Below, one piece after another: positions 1 through 6,777 of a stretch of 32,388 nt of DNA. Source of the stretch: JAAOZP01 sp964616835 (GTDB lineage: Archaea > Thermoproteota > EX4484-205 > JAAOZP01); contig CAZTSG010000011.1 of assembly GCA_964616835.1 (NCBI GenBank), positions 1 through 32,388 on the forward strand, written 5' to 3'. Positions within the stretch are counted from its first letter, which is position 1. Each line of letters begins with the position of its first letter. The notes beneath the pieces are model-generated. The model was not told the origin of the DNA and ran no database searches. It was given only the letters and a program-made list of their open reading frames with translations. The translations under genes and the position numbers were made by a program.

Positions 1-401
1 GATATTGCCAGCAGCGCGATCAACAATATTGAGTAAACTGTTCTGACCCTCGGCTCCCCGGCGTAAATGTTTACCAACAAAAGCGATGTGAAGAGTATTC
101 CAATAGTCAGCCTTACTATTCTAAGCATGAACAGGTTTCTACGCGCACGCTGGGCTTCCTCCATCGTGGACTTCTGCTCTTTGAGCTGCTTCAGCCTTTC
201 CTCAGACAAGTAGTATTTACCGTCCTTCTCAACGAATATTCCCAGTTTCCCTAGGCGACCCTGTATGAGGTGCTTGAACCGTGGTGGGAGACCGAGCTCC
301 TCCAGCGTCATAGCCCTATCCGGGCTTGTAGCTCCCTTTTCACGAAACTTTTCGACGAGCTTAAGCAGCCCCCCTCCGGCTTCAATCCTCTCCATCAGCA
401 T
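1..401 (-). CDS. winged-helix membrane protein, partial (unknown function)
   Basis: The frame starts at an ATG at 401 and stays open to the window edge, so the C-terminus is missing; 133 residues are visible. A GAGG about 10 bases upstream can serve as ribosome-binding site; a second ATG lies at 395. Residues about 30-80 (MTLEELGLPP..., ending in a GKYYLSEE strand and helix) look like a small winged-helix domain. They are followed by a charged, probably coiled helix (EERLKQLKEQKSTMEEAQRARR) and at least two hydrophobic segments (LTIGILFTSLLLV and VYSILLIALLAI). The likely layout is a cytoplasmic DNA- or protein-binding head on a membrane anchor. It is the third gene of the minus-strand operon behind the fluoride riboswitch, 31 bases after the previous stop. 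An AT-rich ATTATATTTTTT just upstream could also be a promoter. I do not recognise the family; it is not a CrcB/Fluc or CLC protein in the part seen. Confidence 0.7.
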   Translation of the reverse strand, partial: MLMERIEAGGGLLKLVEKFREKGATSPDRAMTLEELGLPPRFKHLIQGRLGKLGIFVEKDGKYYLSEERLKQLKEQKSTMEEAQRARRNLFMLRIVRLTIGILFTSLLLVNIYAGEPRVRTVYSILLIALLAI

Positions 402-432
402 TCTAACCAGTCCTCGTGAAAAAATATAATGT

Positions 433-909
433 TTACTTTTGGAGAAACTGTGTTTTTCTGTTAGCAGCAGTCGTGTAAGTTGACCTCAACCCCCTGATGA
501 GGCTTAGAAGATTATTAACCTGCTTGTCGAGATATGTTTCGAGCTCGCGTGGCATCTCTCCCCTAGTTTTACCGAGGTTCCGCGGCTCTATGCTTTCAAC
601 AATCCCCTCCATCTTTCCAAGCATTATGCTGATCCATATGTATGTCAGGCTTAGGCTCGGCTCGTCCACGAACCCTGGCTTGAACTTTCCGATGAACTCG
701 TCAACTATCTTCTCGATCTCATCCAGTTTCCCAATGAGCTTCTCAGCCTCCACACTCGGAAGCGGCGCCGGTCTCCCAGCTATTCCCGATGCCTCCGGGG
801 GCTCGCCCTCTAAAACAATTTTCTTCAGATCTCTAATGTACTTCCGGAGTGCTAGGGCAGCTGAGAAAACGAATCTCTCATGCTTCCTGTCGAGCGAATT
901 ACTACTCAA
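433..909 (-). CDS. small helical protein, unknown function
   Basis: 158 residues. The start is a TTG at 909-907 that overlaps the stop of the gene before it (TTGA). A GAGGTGA Shine-Dalgarno seven bases upstream supports this start, and the overlap implies translational coupling. The sequence is mostly predicted helix: an N-terminal basic helix (ALALRKYIRDLKKIV), a proline-rich linker (residues about 37-50), a helix pair with acidic face (KLIGKLDEIEKIVDEFIGKF) and a C-terminal helix (YLDKQVNNLLSLIRGLR). There are no cysteine clusters, nucleotide-binding motifs or membrane segments. It looks like a helical-bundle scaffold or partner protein. I do not recognise the family. Its place between the prenyltransferase-fold protein and the winged-helix membrane protein suggests a joint role, probably under the same riboswitch. 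Confidence 0.75.
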   Translation of the reverse strand: MSSNSLDRKHERFVFSAALALRKYIRDLKKIVLEGEPPEASGIAGRPAPLPSVEAEKLIGKLDEIEKIVDEFIGKFKPGFVDEPSLSLTYIWISIMLGKMEGIVESIEPRNLGKTRGEMPRELETYLDKQVNNLLSLIRGLRSTYTTAANRKTQFLQK

Positions 910-1733
910 AGTGCTTTCACCTCAAGACCCAACATTCTTAGCGAGGAGACTGCTTGGAAAGTGTATTCGAACGAAGAGATGCCGTGTTCCAGGCTCCTCC
1001 TGAAACCGCCGTTAGCGTTTTGACAACCTATGATGAAGCTTATGGTCTCTTCAGGGTATAGGGGCTCCTCCCTTAGGAGTTGGAGGCATGTCAACCCCAT
1101 GAAGGTTGACTCCATGAAGGAGGGCTTGACTCCAGGCTTAAGGGAGAAGCCCCCCTCCGGATTCTCATGTAGCCTCACGAAGCGTAGCGTGTCTGCAGCA
1201 TCTTCAAGGTGATGATTCAGTATTGAAAGGGTTTTAAGGGCATAGAATGTTGAGTTTAAACTAGATTCTGTAGCACCGAAACCACCATCAGGATTCTTGA
1301 GGGAGAGGATGAAGCCAACTATCTTCTCACGGTTCTGTTTAAGGTTAAGCATGCTCATGAGCTCTACGCACATGAATGTTGTTTCAAGCTCGGAAACCGA
1401 CTCGACGTCAACGTCTTGCGCTCCAAACCTTCCCGTGGAATCCATGAGTTCAAGAATATGTTTAGAAACATCTATAAGAGGCTGGTTGAGAATGATGAAT
1501 ATCTTGTTGATCAGGTAGTAATCCCTAATGTTCATAGCATTATAGTTTTTAACCCATGAGGTAGTGTCACCAACCCTAGGAGGCCTGACCTTAAGCATTC
1601 TCAGGGTCTCTAGGGCAAGATAAGTATCGTAGAGGGTGGAGTCAGTATACTGGACAGATGTGTAACCTCCATCTTCATTCTGCCTTGCAGTAATATATTG
1701 CACTGTTTTATGCATCAGAATCTTCTTCCCCAT
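906..1733 (-). CDS. prenyltransferase/terpene-cyclase-fold repeat protein
   Basis: 275 residues from the ATG at 1733, chosen because a GGAGG lies eight bases upstream; an in-frame TTG at 1754 would add seven residues. The protein carries the QxxxGGF/Y-type repeats of the alpha/alpha-barrel shared by protein prenyltransferase beta subunits and squalene/terpene cyclases: QNEDGGY (about 18-24), a weaker DSTGRFGA (98-105), NPDGGFGA (147-154), NPEGGFS (191-197) and QNANGGFR (238-245). Each is followed by a helix of the type STFYALKTLSIL. The zinc ligands of the prenyltransferase beta subunit (an Asp-x-Cys pair and a late His in a DPFHT-like segment) are not visible; the last repeat has SSFEYTF there. 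The cyclase DxDD motif is also absent. It is therefore probably a binding protein or an enzyme of another kind. It is the first gene behind the fluoride riboswitch. The fold call is good; the function is unknown. Confidence 0.82.
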   Translation of the reverse strand: MGKKILMHKTVQYITARQNEDGGYTSVQYTDSTLYDTYLALETLRMLKVRPPRVGDTTSWVKNYNAMNIRDYYLINKIFIILNQPLIDVSKHILELMDSTGRFGAQDVDVESVSELETTFMCVELMSMLNLKQNREKIVGFILSLKNPDGGFGATESSLNSTFYALKTLSILNHHLEDAADTLRFVRLHENPEGGFSLKPGVKPSFMESTFMGLTCLQLLREEPLYPEETISFIIGCQNANGGFRRSLEHGISSFEYTFQAVSSLRMLGLEVKAL

Positions 1734-1734
1734 C

Positions 1735-1813
1735 CTAACCGCCTCCGTTTCCAATTGTGCCAGCCTCTGTCTACTTCAGGGTAGGAGCCATCAGCCTCAT
1801 TAGAGGCGGTTAG
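1735..1813 (-). promoter_or_regulatory. anti-Shine-Dalgarno/Shine-Dalgarno expression platform
   Basis: On the minus strand CTAACCGCCTC (1813-1803) is perfectly complementary over 11 bases to GAGGCGGTTAG (1745-1735). The latter contains the ribosome-binding site directly before the ATG at 1733. The first copy overlaps the 5' arm of the aptamer stem GCCTC-TAAT-GAGGC (1807-1794). Pairing within the aptamer and pairing with the ribosome-binding site therefore exclude each other. This is the expected logic of a translational on-switch: ligand-bound aptamer keeps the anti-Shine-Dalgarno strand busy and translation proceeds. The complementarity is seen in the sequence; the switching is inferred. 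Confidence 0.72.
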
Positions 1814-1832
1814 AGGAGGGCTCCATCTCCTA
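1781..1832 (-). promoter_or_regulatory. fluoride riboswitch (crcB motif) aptamer
   Basis: Read on the minus strand, the segment matches the crcB-motif layout. P1 is AGGAG (1831-1827) with CTCCT (1818-1814). The loop strand GGAGCC (1824-1819) pairs as a pseudoknot with GGCTCC (1789-1784). The linker is CTAACC, the hairpin is GCCTC-TAAT-GAGGC (1807-1794), and the conserved end is CTGATGGCTCCTAC (1794-1781). As I remember it, the Thermotoga petrophila fluoride aptamer has the same order: a GATG followed by GAGGCC in the P1 loop, then a hairpin, then CTGATGGCCTCTAC. An extra hairpin GCCGTC-GGA-GACGGC (1847-1833) precedes it. A TATA-like GTTTAATAG near 1871-1879 would start the transcript near 1850. 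The element is about 50 bases before the prenyltransferase-fold gene, which it should control. Confidence 0.9.
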
Positions 1833-2040
1833 GCCGTCTCCGACGGCCATCCTGAGCTATTTTACTACTCCTATTAAACATTTCTAATCTCCTCTTGCTC
1901 AGTAGTTTAGCTTCCCTATTCTAGCCAGGTAGGTTAATCATTAGTTTCGCTATGGGAATGTTGAAACGTCATTCCAAATAATATTCTCTTTAAAGAGTAA
2001 ACGTTCTCGTCTAGTAATAAAAGGGTCGGATGGCTGAGAA

Positions 2041-2074
2041 ACTTTTTTAAACCCTTGCCTTTGAAAGGCGGCAA
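2041..2074 (+). promoter_or_regulatory. promoter of PEP carboxykinase with palindromic operator candidate
   Basis: ACTTTTTTAAAC (2041-2052) is a good archaeal TATA box behind a purine-rich GAGAA. Directly downstream lies the perfect inverted repeat GCCTTTGAAAGGC (2057-2069, six-base arms, one central base). It sits between the TATA box and the expected start of transcription near 2072-2076, where a repressor would block RNA polymerase. The leader of about 100 bases contains an eight-codon open frame (ATG at 2105, TAG at 2129-2131) and ends in a GGAGGG ribosome-binding site. Confidence 0.6.
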
Positions 2075-2176
2075 CAATACGATTGGTAATAATCGAGGGA
2101 CAATATGGCTCAGAAGCTTCGTGGAGGCTAGCTAGGATTCTATTCGATTCTAAAAGTTTGGAAAGGAGGGTTATCG

Positions 2177-4057
2177 ATGCTGCAATATCTTGAAGTGCTT
2201 AAACCGAGGATGAGCGACGAAGATTATCGAAGGCTCTCTGCAATACTCGCTCCTAGAGTGCATAAGTTTATTGCAGAATCTGCTGAATTGTGTAATCCTG
2301 ATAGAATATTCATCTGTACAGATTCTCAAGAAGACATTTCATACATTAGGCGTCAAGCAATAGAATCAGGTGAGGAGGCTCCTCTCAAAACACCAGGTCA
2401 TACTTACCACTTCGACGGGCCTCAGGACCAGGGTAGGGACAGAGAGGCTACTAAATACCTTGTGCCAAAAGGAGACTACTTGAGCAAGGCTCTTAACCAG
2501 ATAGATAGGGATGAGGGGCTCGCCGAGATAAGAAGCCTGCTCAGAAACGCTATGAAGGGGCGTACAATGATAGTGCGCTTCCTCTCTCTGGGCCCTCTAA
2601 ACTCGGTTTTCAGCATCCCTTGCATGGAGTGTACAGACTCGTGGTATGTTGCGCACTCTGTGGACTTGCTTTACAGGCCTGCCTATGAAGTCTTCAAGCA
2701 GGGGAGGGTCCCCGACGACCTCTTCTGCGTTCTGCATTCAGCCGGCAAGCTGAATGAGAGAATGATAAGTGCGGAGCCTGAAAAGAAGAGAATATACATA
2801 GACTACATTGAGAACATTGTTTACAGCGTTAATACTCAATACGGTGGGAACAGCATCGGCTTTAAGAAACTTGCTTTAAGACTTGCTATCCGTAAAGCTG
2901 ACCGTGAGGGCTGGCTTGCAGAACACATGATGATAACGGGTGTGCATGGGCCGGGCGGGCGGAAGACTTACTTCGCCGGAGCCTTCCCAAGCGCATGCGG
3001 CAAGACTTCGACAGCAATGCTTCCCGGAAACACTATTCTCGCTGACGACATAGCCTACCTCAGGAATATTGACGGTGTTTGCCGTGCAGTAAATGCTGAA
3101 GCCGGGATATTCGGAATAATCAAGGATGTTAATCCTGTAGACGACCCGGTTATCTGGGAAGTACTTACTAAGCCGGGTGAAGTAATCTTTTCAAACGTTC
3201 TGGTTAAAGACGGCAAGCCTTACTGGCTGGGAATGGGCTGCGAGCTCCCCAAGGACGGTATAAATTATACTGGATACTGGTGGGAGGGTAAGAAGGATGA
3301 GAATGGTGAAGAGATACCGCCTATGCATAAGAATGCGAGATACACGGTATCGCTTAAAGCTCTGAAGAACTGTGACCCTGAGCTGGATAATCCTCTCGGA
3401 GTAGAGCTTGGGGGTATAATATACGGTTGCCGTGACGCACGGGGCTATGTCCCTGTTCAGCAAAGCTTCGACTGGGAACATGGCATAATAGCGTACGGGG
3501 CTGCTCTTGAGACAGAAACGACTTTCGCAATAACCGAGGAAGAGGGGAAATACGAAATAAACATCATGAGCATTCAGGATTTCGTCTCGATACCCCTAGG
3601 GAAATACATACGCAACAACTTGGAGTTCGGCAGGAGACTCAGGAAGAAACCGGTTATCTTCGGAGTCAATTATTTCCTGAGAGATTTAAGAACTGGAGAA
3701 TTTCTTAACGATCGGAGGGATAAACAGGTTTGGATGAAATGGATGGAGTTACGAGTCCACAATGATGTGAGTGCTATAAAATCCCCGACTGGTTGGATAC
3801 CCAAGTATGAAGATTTGAAGAAGCTCTTCTACGAAGTGCGTGGTATAGAATACTCTGAGACGGATTACGTGAAACAGTTTACTATACATGTCCGCGAAAA
3901 CATTGCTAAAATCAATCGTGTGGAGAAATTCTTCAAGGAAAATGTTCCGGACGCTCCTCCGGAATTGTTCAAAGTGCTTGAAGAGCAGAGGGAGCGCTTG
4001 TTAAGTTTACAGAAGGAATTTGGCAACTATGTTTCTCCTAAAGATCTTGAAAAGTGA
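2177..4057 (+). CDS. pckG: phosphoenolpyruvate carboxykinase (GTP)
   Basis: 626 residues, the usual length of the GTP-dependent family. It interconverts oxaloacetate + GTP with PEP + CO2 + GDP in the cytosol, mainly for gluconeogenesis. Visible family motifs are the YGGNSIGFKK stretch (about 221-230), the phosphate-binding loop FPSACGKTS (about 268-276) with its reactive cysteine, the metal-binding ADDIAYL (about 287-293), and the region around ENNLEFGRR-like RNNLEFGRRLRKKP. The ATG at 2177 follows a strong GGAGGG, so the start is secure. The gene has its own promoter near 2041 with a palindrome that may be an operator, and it converges on the phosphorylase gene with 11 bases between the stops. 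Malate dehydrogenase in the same window could supply its oxaloacetate. No key residue is missing. Confidence 0.96.
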   Translation: MLQYLEVLKPRMSDEDYRRLSAILAPRVHKFIAESAELCNPDRIFICTDSQEDISYIRRQAIESGEEAPLKTPGHTYHFDGPQDQGRDREATKYLVPKGDYLSKALNQIDRDEGLAEIRSLLRNAMKGRTMIVRFLSLGPLNSVFSIPCMECTDSWYVAHSVDLLYRPAYEVFKQGRVPDDLFCVLHSAGKLNERMISAEPEKKRIYIDYIENIVYSVNTQYGGNSIGFKKLALRLAIRKADREGWLAEHMMITGVHGPGGRKTYFAGAFPSACGKTSTAMLPGNTILADDIAYLRNIDGVCRAVNAEAGIFGIIKDVNPVDDPVIWEVLTKPGEVIFSNVLVKDGKPYWLGMGCELPKDGINYTGYWWEGKKDENGEEIPPMHKNARYTVSLKALKNCDPELDNPLGVELGGIIYGCRDARGYVPVQQSFDWEHGIIAYGAALETETTFAITEEEGKYEINIMSIQDFVSIPLGKYIRNNLEFGRRLRKKPVIFGVNYFLRDLRTGEFLNDRRDKQVWMKWMELRVHNDVSAIKSPTGWIPKYEDLKKLFYEVRGIEYSETDYVKQFTIHVRENIAKINRVEKFFKENVPDAPPELFKVLEEQRERLLSLQKEFGNYVSPKDLEK

Positions 4058-4068
4058 TTAAAAGAATA

Positions 4069-4917
4069 TTAGGCTGTTGCTCCTTCGAGAGACTTAGCGC
4101 ATTCACACTTTCTCTCTTCAGGAGTGTTCTTAATGGCTCTTGCTAATAGCCTCCTAACATTATCTATGTTCTTGCTGAATATCTCCTTAACTTCTTCATG
4201 AGTTATTTTCACAGGGCCCGTTCCCGCAGCGTAGTTTGTCGACATCACTATGCTAGCATAGCATATTCCAAGCTCTCTCGCAAGGGCTACTTCAGGGTAG
4301 CCTGTCATTCCCACCACGTCCGCTCCAAGAGTGCGGTATGCCGCGATCTCGGCTGGCGATTCAAACCTAGGGCCCTCCGTACATATGTAAGTGCCCTTCC
4401 CATGATAGAAGATCTTCTCTTCTTCGCAAGACTTTTTCAAAACCTCCCTAAGCTCCGGGCAGTAAGGATTGGTAAAATCGATGTGCACAACACCGCCCAC
4501 AGGAGGCTTATCCTTGAATATCTTAATCTTAGTCTTGCCGTTGAAAAACGTCGGTATCCTTCTCTTAGTCATGTCTATCACTTGGTCTACTATGACGAAT
4601 TCTCCAGGCTTGATATTGGGGTTTATCGAGCCAGCGGCCTGCGTTGTAAAAATCCTTTCTACACCAAGCTTCTTCAAACCGTAAATGTTCGCCCTATAAT
4701 TTATCTCGGAAGGTGGAACTGCATGCGAAACTTTGAGACTGCCTGGCTTAGCGTGTCTCGGCAGGAAGGCGACAGCTTTGTCACCTATATAGCCAAGCTC
4801 TATTCTAGGAGTTTTCCCGAAGGGGGTCTCGACTATTTTGTGCCCTACTACTTCTAGAAGGGTGTAGAGGCCTGAGCCGCCAATTACCCCGATCTTAACC
4901 TCCTTAACCTTGGCCAT
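4069..4917 (-). CDS. 5'-methylthioadenosine / methylthioinosine phosphorylase
   Basis: 282 residues. The family cleaves the N-glycosidic bond of methylthioadenosine or a related nucleoside with phosphate, giving the free base and (methylthio)ribose-1-phosphate. Motifs are the phosphate loop GGSGLY (13-18), PRHA (53-56), TTQAAGSINP (91-100), TEGPRFES (180-187) and GMTGYPE (203-209). The base-binding segment reads MSTNYAAG with Asn228. Adenine-specific MTAPs have Asp there (human TDYD), while purine nucleoside phosphorylases and methylthioinosine phosphorylases have Asn. The enzyme may therefore prefer a 6-oxopurine nucleoside such as methylthioinosine or 5'-deoxyinosine. A C-terminal CEC (271-273) recalls the CxC redox pair of hyperthermophilic homologues. 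The ATG at 4917 has no Shine-Dalgarno but a TATA-like ACTTATCTATGG about 28 bases upstream, so it is probably leaderless. It works before MtnA (19626-20651). Confidence 0.9.
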   Translation of the reverse strand: MAKVKEVKIGVIGGSGLYTLLEVVGHKIVETPFGKTPRIELGYIGDKAVAFLPRHAKPGSLKVSHAVPPSEINYRANIYGLKKLGVERIFTTQAAGSINPNIKPGEFVIVDQVIDMTKRRIPTFFNGKTKIKIFKDKPPVGGVVHIDFTNPYCPELREVLKKSCEEEKIFYHGKGTYICTEGPRFESPAEIAAYRTLGADVVGMTGYPEVALARELGICYASIVMSTNYAAGTGPVKITHEEVKEIFSKNIDNVRRLLARAIKNTPEERKCECAKSLEGATA

Positions 4918-4965
4918 GCAATAGAGCTCATTACAAAACCCATAGATAAGTCTTCCTCAAAACGG

Positions 4966-6648
4966 ATGGGGGAAATAGATAAGTATCTCAACGTAAATGT
5001 TCAGTTCAGGAGGAATGGGTTGATCAGCCTGGAGGACATCTTGGAATTCTACAGGCTGAGGCAGAGGGGCTTTAGTAAGTTTTACATCGTATTGGTCTTA
5101 GTTACGATAAACCTTTTCTCTATCTCTATTCTTCTCGACGTTGCGAAATTCTTCCTCGCCGTTCCCCTGCTTCAAATCGGAATCATCGTCTTGGTAACTA
5201 CCCTAACAGTTGGTTTAATTGACAAGCTTAGACTTGAAAGAGGGAGGTCGCATCCCTTTCTAATACTGGTTGAAAGCATGAGGGTTACTTCTTATACTAT
5301 TCTTCCAATTCTCATGATCTTTGTCGCTGTTCTGTTTTACCTAGGTGCTCCTAGTGCATACTACTTTGAGAACCTTAAGGGGGTGATTTCAATGCTTTCA
5401 ATATTTCTCATGATCTCTATTCTCAGCAAAATATTCGTATTTCAAATAAAAATACTGGTGTCTCCTTTTGAGGAGAATAAACCTATTAAATATTCGCTGT
5501 ATTTCGGGTCTATAGCAATAGCCTTGATTAGCATTGCCTCATACCTTTTGTCAGACACTATTCTTCCGCCGAAATTGACAGAATGGTTTATGTATCTTAC
5601 TTTCATATTCTTTCTAGAGCTTATTTTCCTATATCTTTCTGCGGAAGTAGCTTTAAACTATAGAACGGGCGTTTATGTCTTAATGTTCCTATCATATTTT
5701 GCAGTCCTCTTCTTCTCTTTGACAGGATGTGCTGAAATACTTAGGCTGAGCTACAAGATGTATAGCGAGGTTTTCCCTAAGATCGTTACAGGTGTTTTCC
5801 TATTAAGCATTAATACTCATTTAATGGACTCTAGAATTAAACAGTTCTTTCCTGGAAAACCGGAGGCTCAGGGCCTGGGGAAAACAAGTATTGAAGAAAT
5901 CTTAAGCATTTTGGAAAGCATTAAGAGGGATGTTAACCTTAGTAAGAAGACTATTGAAAAGCAGGATGATGCGATAAGGATGTTAACGCAGATGGTTGAG
6001 AAGATATCCTCCTCCAGCAGTGGAATGGTTGAAGAACTGCGGAGGGAGTTGAAAACTATAAGGCCTTCTCAGATTATTAGTGAAACGAACACAGTCTTTT
6101 CGAAAAAGCTTGCTGAAGAAATATTAAGGTTATGCAGTTCCCACAATGAATTCTCGATGATTGATTTAGCTGGCTTCATACTGGGCCCCAGACTGCCGTC
6201 AGTGAATAGTAAGAGAGCCATGAATGTTGAAAGCATCTCTCCGATCCCATTATTCATAATTATCTCTGCATTCTTCCTTAGTCTGGAAAAGCCGGTAAAC
6301 GAGTATGAGGTTCACCAGAAGGATTTGGCCGAGCTGCTGGTTTCCTACCATCCGTATTTTCGCACAAAATGGAGCAGGCGTACGGCGCAAAACTTCGTGA
6401 GTTCTACTGTGCTTAAATACATTAGAAATCACAGGGAGGGTGAGATACTGTTTTCCATAAAGGGGCGTGGATCAATAGAGCTTTCCAAGAACAGTTCGGT
6501 ACAACCCTTTTACCAAGCGATTAAAGATTATATCCATGAAATAGGACGTGAAAACTTCGCCCTTATACTAATATCCCTCCCTAAAACTAGAGAATTGACA
6601 ATTAGGGAGCTAAAAATCGATGAAAAAGACCTTAAAAGGTTATTTTAA
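4966..6648 (+). CDS. polytopic membrane protein with coiled-coil and cytoplasmic domain
   Basis: 560 residues, family not recognised. Residues 1-40 are polar. About 40-290 hold eight or nine hydrophobic segments, for example FYIVLVLVTINLFSISILL, IGIIVLVTTLTVGLI, ILPILMIFVAVLFYLGA, VISMLSIFLMISILS and FMYLTFIFFLELIFLYL. Residues about 310-370 form a heptad-rich coiled coil (ILSILESIKRDVN... and MVEELRRELKTI). A soluble C-terminal domain of about 190 residues follows, with winged-helix-like stretches. The design suggests a membrane sensor or scaffold that oligomerises inside the cell. The gene is visibly more AT-rich than its neighbours, as is the glycosyltransferase behind it, which hints at recent acquisition. 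The ATG at 4966 lacks a clear Shine-Dalgarno and is divergent from the phosphorylase gene with 48 bases between. Confidence 0.75.
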   Translation: MGEIDKYLNVNVQFRRNGLISLEDILEFYRLRQRGFSKFYIVLVLVTINLFSISILLDVAKFFLAVPLLQIGIIVLVTTLTVGLIDKLRLERGRSHPFLILVESMRVTSYTILPILMIFVAVLFYLGAPSAYYFENLKGVISMLSIFLMISILSKIFVFQIKILVSPFEENKPIKYSLYFGSIAIALISIASYLLSDTILPPKLTEWFMYLTFIFFLELIFLYLSAEVALNYRTGVYVLMFLSYFAVLFFSLTGCAEILRLSYKMYSEVFPKIVTGVFLLSINTHLMDSRIKQFFPGKPEAQGLGKTSIEEILSILESIKRDVNLSKKTIEKQDDAIRMLTQMVEKISSSSSGMVEELRRELKTIRPSQIISETNTVFSKKLAEEILRLCSSHNEFSMIDLAGFILGPRLPSVNSKRAMNVESISPIPLFIIISAFFLSLEKPVNEYEVHQKDLAELLVSYHPYFRTKWSRRTAQNFVSSTVLKYIRNHREGEILFSIKGRGSIELSKNSSVQPFYQAIKDYIHEIGRENFALILISLPKTRELTIRELKIDEKDLKRLF

Positions 6649-6777
6649 ACATTTTATCAATAAAGTGAATTTTTTCAATCCTTTAAATGCTAAAAATGCC
6701 CCAAATACAGTTACTAAATTATTCTGAACGATGTCCGTTATTAACATATTTCTCTCAGTGAAGAAATAACGCTCCTG
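6649..6777. other. AT-rich spacer between membrane protein and glycosyltransferase
   Basis: 129 bases with no gene. A T-run in GAATTTTTTC (about 6668-6677) shortly after the stop of the membrane protein gene could end its transcript. The TATA-like TTATTAACATATTT (about 6738-6751) is placed to start a nearly leaderless transcript for the glycosyltransferase at 6778. I see no conserved RNA structure. Confidence 0.4.

Noticed and set aside
1755..1860. Thiamine pyrophosphate riboswitch or simple terminator as explanation for the inverted repeats
   Set aside because: The conserved TPP elements are missing, and the full set of pairings and the CTGATGGCTCCTAC end fit the fluoride motif instead.
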